DNA from: Ideonella paludis
GTDB lineage: Bacteria > Pseudomonadota > Gammaproteobacteria > Burkholderiales > Burkholderiaceae_C
Assembly (NCBI RefSeq): GCF_018069865.1
Contig: NZ_JAGQDG010000005.1
Span: forward strand, 1-64,000
Reading direction: 5' to 3'
Length of the DNA stretch: 64,000 nt
The notes under the pieces were generated by a model. The model did not search any database and had not been told where the DNA came from. It saw only the letters and a list, made by a program, of their open reading frames with translations. This document shows positions 59,517-64,000 of this stretch, piece by piece; the stretch's first letter is position 1, and the number at the start of each line of letters is the position of its first letter. Made by a program: the position numbers and the translations under genes.

Positions 59517-60530
59517 ATGTCAACGACCCGCCCCCTCGGCCCCTTCCACGTCAGTCCCATCGGCCTGGGCTGCATGAACCTCAGCCATGCCTATGGCGCA
59601 CCGCCCAGCACCGAGCAGGGGCGAGCCTTGCTGCACCAAGCGCTGGACGAGGGCTGCACGCTGTTCGACACCGCTGCACTCTACGGCTTTGGGGCCAATG
59701 AGTCTCTGGTCGGCCCGGTGCTCAAGCCCTTCAGGCAGCGCATTACGTTGTGCAGCAAGGGCGGCATGGCGGGGGTCACTGGGGCGGATGGCAACATCAC
59801 CCGCGTCATCGACGGCCGCCCCGAGGCACTGCGCAGAAACTGCGAAGACAGCCTACGCCGCTTGGGCACGGATGTGATCGACCTCTACTACCTGCACCGC
59901 TGGGACAAGCGCGTGCCCATTGAAGAGTCGGTGGGCGCGATGGCGCGGCTGCTGGCCGAGGGCAAGGTGCGCGCTTTGGGCCTGTCGGAAGTCTCTGCCG
60001 CCACCCTGCGCCGCGCCCATGCCGAGCACCCCATTGCGGCGTTGCAGTCAGAGTACTCGCTGTGGACCCGCAACCCTGAGATTGCGGTGCTGCAAGCCTG
60101 CCGCGAGCTGGGCGTGGCCTTGGTGGCCTTCAGCCCGGTGGCGCGCGGCTATCTGGGCAGCCTGACGGACGTGAGCACGCTGGACGCCAAAGACATTCGC
60201 CGCAGCATGCCCCGCTTTGCGCCCGCCACCTATGCGGCCAATCTCGCGCTGCTGGCCCCTGTGCAGGCCCTGGCCGCCGAGCTGTGCTGCACGGTGGCGC
60301 AGCTGGCTCTGGCTTGGCTGCTGCACCAGGGTGAGCACATCATCCCCATCCCTGGCACCACGCAAGCCCAACATCTGAGCGACAACTTGGCAGCCAGCCG
60401 CATCACGCTCAGCGCAGCGCACGTGGCCCGCTTGGGCGAGGCCATCAACCGCCACACCGTGCAGGGCGCGCGTTACAACACGGCGACCCAGGCGGAGATT
60501 GATACCGAGGAGTTTGGCCAGGGCGCCTGA
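59517..60530 (+). CDS. Aldo/keto reductase
   Basis: A 337-residue TIM-barrel NADPH oxidoreductase: GLGCMNLSHAYG, catalytic D-Y of LFDTAALYGFGANE, IDLYYLHRWD, QSEYSLWTRNPE, and the cofactor-binding IPIPGTTQAQHLSDNLAAS. Start at 59517; GTG 59505, inside the ligC stop, is an alternative giving four more residues. Last gene of the lig operon; may reduce a ketone or aldehyde intermediate, but no known lig step needs it. Confidence 0.88.
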   Translation: MSTTRPLGPFHVSPIGLGCMNLSHAYGAPPSTEQGRALLHQALDEGCTLFDTAALYGFGANESLVGPVLKPFRQRITLCSKGGMAGVTGADGNITRVIDGRPEALRRNCEDSLRRLGTDVIDLYYLHRWDKRVPIEESVGAMARLLAEGKVRALGLSEVSAATLRRAHAEHPIAALQSEYSLWTRNPEIAVLQACRELGVALVAFSPVARGYLGSLTDVSTLDAKDIRRSMPRFAPATYAANLALLAPVQALAAELCCTVAQLALAWLLHQGEHIIPIPGTTQAQHLSDNLAASRITLSAAHVARLGEAINRHTVQGARYNTATQAEIDTEEFGQGA

Positions 60531-60536
60531 GCGGGA

Positions 60537-61709
60537 TCAGCCCGACCTGAACAAGCCCGCCAAGCGCTCCACCGCTGCCACTGAGGCGGCACGGTCGGGC
60601 GTGGCGTCTGCATTGCCCCAGTCGCCCACCGATTGGGCTTGCACCAAGATGCCGTCTTTGCGGCTCACCATGAAGAGGTTGTGGCCACGCCATTGCAGGC
60701 CGTAGTTCACCCCGGCTTGCGGCACCAGCCGCGCTGTCTGGCCCCGCACCGGCACCAGGCTGTCGTCGCCCCACAGGGCGCGTGCGCCCCAGCCTGTGGC
60801 GTTGACCAGCGTGGTCTCGGGCAGGCTGCTGAGCTGGCGCGGGTGCTCGAAGTGGCGGGTGATGATCTCGCCGCCGTCGCGCATAAAGCCGTTCAACAGC
60901 CACTCGGTGTAGGCCGGCAGGTTGAAGACCATCTGGGTGTAGCGGCGCACATGCGGCACGGCAAAGGGGTGTTGCTCCGGCTGCAACAGCACCGAGCGCG
61001 GGCGAATATCGCCAATCAGGTCTTCCAGGTCGGGGTAGTCGGGCTCCTCGTCATGCGGCGGTACCGACGCCAGCTCGGCGTCAAAGGGCACGTCTGAGAG
61101 GAAATAGCCGTCTTGCCACATCACCGGCTCCCCCGGTAGGCCCAGCAGGCTTTGAAAGCGCTGGAAGGAGAAGCGTGCCATGGCCTCCCATTGGCTTTGA
61201 AAAGCGGGCGTGGCTTGCGCCTCGGTGCAGATGCGAGACTCAGGCGACCAGACGCCCGTCGCGGCCGAGGAGCGCACCTCGGGCGGCCGCTCGGCGCAAT
61301 AAATACGCACCTTCAGCCCGGCCATTTGGGCCAAGCGCGCCGTGGTCAGGCCAATCGCCCCGCAGCCGATCACGCCCAGGCGCGTGGCCCCCGTGGCCTG
61401 CACCAGGCGCAAGGCCTGCTGGGCCGAGCCCCAAGAGAGTGACCAGCCCGCGCCGCCGTGTCCGTAGTTGTGCACCACCGTTTGGCGCCCCAGGCGCTGG
61501 GCCTCGATGCGCGGGCCTTGGGCCCGAAACGGCCGGGTGCAGCAGGCCACGGCAATGATGCGGTCGGGCCGCGCCCAAACAGGCGTCAGTGGCGCGGGCG
61601 TGGCCCATGGCGCAGGGGTGGTTTGCGCCTGAGCGGACGAGGCCAAGGGCAGGAGCGCACTGGCGGCCAAGGCCTGTGTACTGGAGAGAAGGAGTTGGCG
61701 TCTTTGCAT
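60537..61709 (-). CDS. D-amino-acid-oxidase-like flavoprotein with permuted domain order
   Basis: A 390-residue FAD enzyme with a Tat-like signal (QRRQLLLSSTQALAASALLPLASSAQA). The motif that ends ordinary D-amino-acid oxidases (CTRPFR, then VVHNYGHGGAGWSLSWG at 78-94) comes first here, before the FAD Rossmann motif GVIGCGAIGLTTARL (112-126). The rest, ending with ALWGDDSLVPVRGQTARLVP and WRGHNLFMVSRKDGILVQA, follows the DAO order. Start at 61709. Convergent with the aldo/keto reductase gene. Substrate unknown. Confidence 0.85.
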   Translation of the reverse strand: MQRRQLLLSSTQALAASALLPLASSAQAQTTPAPWATPAPLTPVWARPDRIIAVACCTRPFRAQGPRIEAQRLGRQTVVHNYGHGGAGWSLSWGSAQQALRLVQATGATRLGVIGCGAIGLTTARLAQMAGLKVRIYCAERPPEVRSSAATGVWSPESRICTEAQATPAFQSQWEAMARFSFQRFQSLLGLPGEPVMWQDGYFLSDVPFDAELASVPPHDEEPDYPDLEDLIGDIRPRSVLLQPEQHPFAVPHVRRYTQMVFNLPAYTEWLLNGFMRDGGEIITRHFEHPRQLSSLPETTLVNATGWGARALWGDDSLVPVRGQTARLVPQAGVNYGLQWRGHNLFMVSRKDGILVQAQSVGDWGNADATPDRAASVAAVERLAGLFRSG

Positions 61710-61886
61710 GGCGAGGCCATTGTGACTGGACGAGCGAGGATGTGGGCCGGCGGCTGGCCGCCGCCACCCGATGGCGGGCCTGGCCACTTGAGCGGCCCGG
61801 CTTTGCACATCGGCAACATGCCTGTGTCACCATTCCACCCCATGCTGCCGTTATGCGCAGCAGCGATCATCCGGGAGCCCCTCACC

Positions 61887-63554
61887 ATGTCTGAAGCCCA
61901 CCTCACTCGCCGCAGCGCCTTGCGCTGGGCCTTGGCCAGCGCAGCCGGCGGCTGGCTGCCCTGGGGCGCGGTGTCGGCCCAAGCCCAGGCCAGCGTTCCG
62001 ACCCCTGCGGCCACGGCCATGGCCTTGCACCTCAGCCAGCGTCTGGGCTACGGCCCGGTGCCGGGCCAGCTCAGGCATGTGAGCCAGCAAGGCTGGCAGG
62101 CTTATGTGAATGAGCAGCTGGAGCCGCAGCGCTTGCCGCTGCCGGCAGAGCTCAGCAGCGCGCTGGCCGGCCTCAAGACCTTGTCTTGGAGCCAGACGGA
62201 GCTGATCGAGCAGTACCGGCGCTTCACCAAAGAGGCTCGCGTGGCCAAGCAGCAAGACGAGGCCAAGGGCAACCCGCAGCGGGCGCAACTGGCGCGTCAA
62301 GTGGGCTTGGAAGCGGGCGAAGCCCGCGTGCTGCGCGCGCTCTACAGCCCCCGGCAGTTGGAAGAAGTCTTGGTGGAGTTCTGGTTCAACCACTTCAATG
62401 TCTTCATCGGCAAAGGCCTGTGCCGCGTGCTGATGGGCAGCTATGAGCAGCAGGCCATTCGCCCCTTTGTGCTGGGCCGCTTCAGAGACATGCTGGGCGC
62501 AACGGCCAAGCACCCGGCCATGTTGTTCTACCTGGACAACTGGATGTCGGTGGGCACCGGCACACCGGGCGCGCGCGCGGCGGGCGACCAGCCCAAAAAG
62601 CCCAGTGGCCTGAACGAAAACTATGCCCGCGAGCTGATGGAGCTGCACACCCTGGGCGTGGACGGCGGTTACACCCAGCGCGATGTGACCGAGCTGGCCC
62701 GCATCTTCACCGGCTGGGGTTTGAACATGCGGCCCGATGGCGACGACAGCGCCTTCCAGTTTGCGCCCCGTCGCCACGACCCCGGCGAGAAGGAGTGGTT
62801 GGGCCGCCGCATCAAGCCGCAAGGCCAGGCCGAGGGCGAGCTGGCGCTGGATGTGCTGGCCAAGCACCCCTCCACCGCACGCCACATCAGCCGCAAGCTG
62901 GCGCAGTACTTTGTGGCCGACGAGCCGCCCGCCAGCTTGGTCGACAAGCTCGCGGCGCGCTTCACCCAGACCGACGGTGACTTGAAAGTCGTGACCCGGA
63001 CCTTGCTGGAAAGCCCCGAGTTCGCAGCGCCCAGCGCCCAGGGCAACAAGTTCAAGCCACCTTATCGCTACTTGCTCTCTGCATTGCGTGCCGCGGACAC
63101 CCAAAACATCCAGGTGCGCCCTCTGGTGGCGGTGCTGCAGCGGCTGGGCATGCCTTTGTTTGGCAGCCCCACACCCGATGGCTACAAGTACACCGAGCGG
63201 GCGTGGCTCAGCCCCGATGCGTTGCAGTCCCGCGTGAGCTTTGCCACGGCGTTTGCGGCGGGTCGCCTGCCCGGCGCCCAGCGCGACGACGACGAGCCCG
63301 GTATGAACGAGATGCGGGACATGAGTGACAAGCCCCGCAAAAATGCAAAGCCAGAGCAGGGCGAGAAGCGGCCCAAAGACAACCAGGCGGAGGCGCGCAT
63401 GGCGCAACGCCGCTGGGAAGAGGTCGACGCGGACGCCCTGCTCAAGACCCTGGGCCCGGCCATTGGCCCCAAGACTCGCGCCGTGGTGGAGCAATCCGAG
63501 CCCGCGCTGCGTGCGGCCCTGATCCTGGGCAGCCCTGATTTCATGCGTTACTGA
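61887..63554 (+). CDS. DUF1800 family exported protein
   Basis: A 555-residue protein with a Tat signal (HLTRRSALRWALASAAGGWLPWG) and the DUF1800 core: LHLSQRLGYGPVPGQL, EEVLVEFWFNHFNVF, MLFYLDNWMSVG, LNENYARELMELHTLGVDGGYTQRDVTELARIFTGW, and a C-terminal KPPYRYLLSALRA...GYKYTERAWLSP. Start at 61887 (CGGGAG upstream). Usually encoded with a DUF1501 protein, as here. Biological role is unclear. Confidence 0.92.
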   Translation: MSEAHLTRRSALRWALASAAGGWLPWGAVSAQAQASVPTPAATAMALHLSQRLGYGPVPGQLRHVSQQGWQAYVNEQLEPQRLPLPAELSSALAGLKTLSWSQTELIEQYRRFTKEARVAKQQDEAKGNPQRAQLARQVGLEAGEARVLRALYSPRQLEEVLVEFWFNHFNVFIGKGLCRVLMGSYEQQAIRPFVLGRFRDMLGATAKHPAMLFYLDNWMSVGTGTPGARAAGDQPKKPSGLNENYARELMELHTLGVDGGYTQRDVTELARIFTGWGLNMRPDGDDSAFQFAPRRHDPGEKEWLGRRIKPQGQAEGELALDVLAKHPSTARHISRKLAQYFVADEPPASLVDKLAARFTQTDGDLKVVTRTLLESPEFAAPSAQGNKFKPPYRYLLSALRAADTQNIQVRPLVAVLQRLGMPLFGSPTPDGYKYTERAWLSPDALQSRVSFATAFAAGRLPGAQRDDDEPGMNEMRDMSDKPRKNAKPEQGEKRPKDNQAEARMAQRRWEEVDADALLKTLGPAIGPKTRAVVEQSEPALRAALILGSPDFMRY

Positions 63555-63584
63555 ATCGACACCGACTCAGCGAGGACACACTCC

Positions 63585-64000
63585 ATGCAACGACGTGACC
63601 TTCTCAAAGCCGCAGCCCTGGGCTCGGCCCTGTGGTTCCCGGTGGGCCGCCATGCGATGGCCCTGGCCCGCCCCGCTGCGCAGGCGGCCCAGCCGCGCTT
63701 GGTGGTGATCCTGCTGCGCGGTGCCATGGACGGCTTGAGCGTGGTCGCGCCCTATGCCGACCCCGACTATGCCCGCGCCCGCCCCGACCTGGCCATGGCC
63801 AAGCCGGGCAGCGCCGACGGCCTGCTGGACCTGGACGGCCGCTTTGGCCTTCACCCGGCCTTGGCACCGCTGATGCCCCTGTGGCAGAAGGGCCAACTGG
63901 GCTTTGTGCAGGCCAGTGGCTCGCACGACCCGACGCGCTCGCACTTTGATGCGCAGGACTATATGGAGACCGGCACCCCCGGCCGTAAAAGCACCCAAGA
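63585..64000 (+). CDS. DUF1501 family exported protein (3' end beyond window)
   Basis: The first 138 residues of a DUF1501 (arylsulfatase-like) protein: Tat-type start QRRDLLKAAALGSALWFPVGRHAMA, then RLVVILLRGAMDGLSVVAPYADPDYARARPDL and GFVQASGSHDPTRSHFDAQDYMETG, the metal-site region of the family. Starts 30 bp after the DUF1800 stop and is cut by the window end. Confidence 0.9.
   Translation, partial: MQRRDLLKAAALGSALWFPVGRHAMALARPAAQAAQPRLVVILLRGAMDGLSVVAPYADPDYARARPDLAMAKPGSADGLLDLDGRFGLHPALAPLMPLWQKGQLGFVQASGSHDPTRSHFDAQDYMETGTPGRKSTQ

Noticed and set aside
61851-63494. 547-codon minus-strand frame within the DUF1800 gene
   Set aside because: Antisense to a recognised family; no ribosome site and no known motifs.

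Overview
The window looks like a chromosomal segment of a high-GC betaproteobacterium of the order Burkholderiales. The inference rests on strongly GC-biased third codon positions, a protocatechuate 4,5-cleavage (lig/pmd) operon with a Bug-type solute receptor, GTP-type PEP carboxykinase, a DUF4148 protein, a SHP/DHC/cytochrome b operon and a recJ neighbourhood common in Comamonadaceae and Rubrivivax/Roseateles relatives. No rRNA, tRNA or CRISPR array was found. Family assignments are from reading the proteins, not from database searches.

Layout. 1-10.2 kb is a heavy-metal resistance region: an RND pump, small periplasmic and lipoprotein partners, a metal-type two-component system, a Cd/Zn/Pb P-type ATPase coupled to a DUF3703 gene, and a divergent CadR/PbrR-like MerR regulator with a recognisable MerR-type promoter. 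10.7-24.5 kb is an accessory island of lower GC, bracketed by near-identical 25-bp inverted repeats. It carries a four-gene operon (caspase-like C14 protease, ECF sigma factor, single-span membrane protein of anti-sigma topology, exported TPR-CHAT protease) divergent from a large subtilisin-like lipoprotein, then two AT-rich secreted proteins, an IS3-family element with a damaged frameshift site, and a DUF6933 gene. 24.9-33.9 kb is core metabolism: pckG, a divergent pullulanase/alpha-amylase pair with shared palindromic sites, a nitroreductase and a FrcK/YggC-like kinase. 34-37 kb has two paralogous secreted repeat proteins around a DUF456 gene. 37-46 kb is housekeeping (DUF502, recJ, lolCD, TatD, Mug-like glycosylase, cupin). 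46.3-47 kb is a toxin-antitoxin pair. 47-51 kb is a SHP-type cytochrome operon ending in its own two-component system, plus a PspC protein and mgsA. 51.7-60.5 kb is a LysR-controlled protocatechuate meta-cleavage operon. 60.5-64 kb has a permuted D-amino-acid-oxidase-like flavoprotein and a DUF1800/DUF1501 pair that runs off the end.

How it works together. Protocatechuate would be opened by LigAB, oxidised by LigC, and converted by LigI, LigJ and LigK to pyruvate and oxaloacetate; PckG can send oxaloacetate to gluconeogenesis. The metal genes form an efflux module under two sensors (histidine kinase and MerR). The most unusual part is the protease/sigma island. Two caspase-clan proteases with apparent export signals, an ECF sigma and a candidate membrane anti-sigma are translationally coupled. 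The divergent subtilase has an ECF-type promoter (GGAAC-N16-CGTC), which suggests a proteolysis-gated regulatory circuit carried on a mobile, non-autonomous island.
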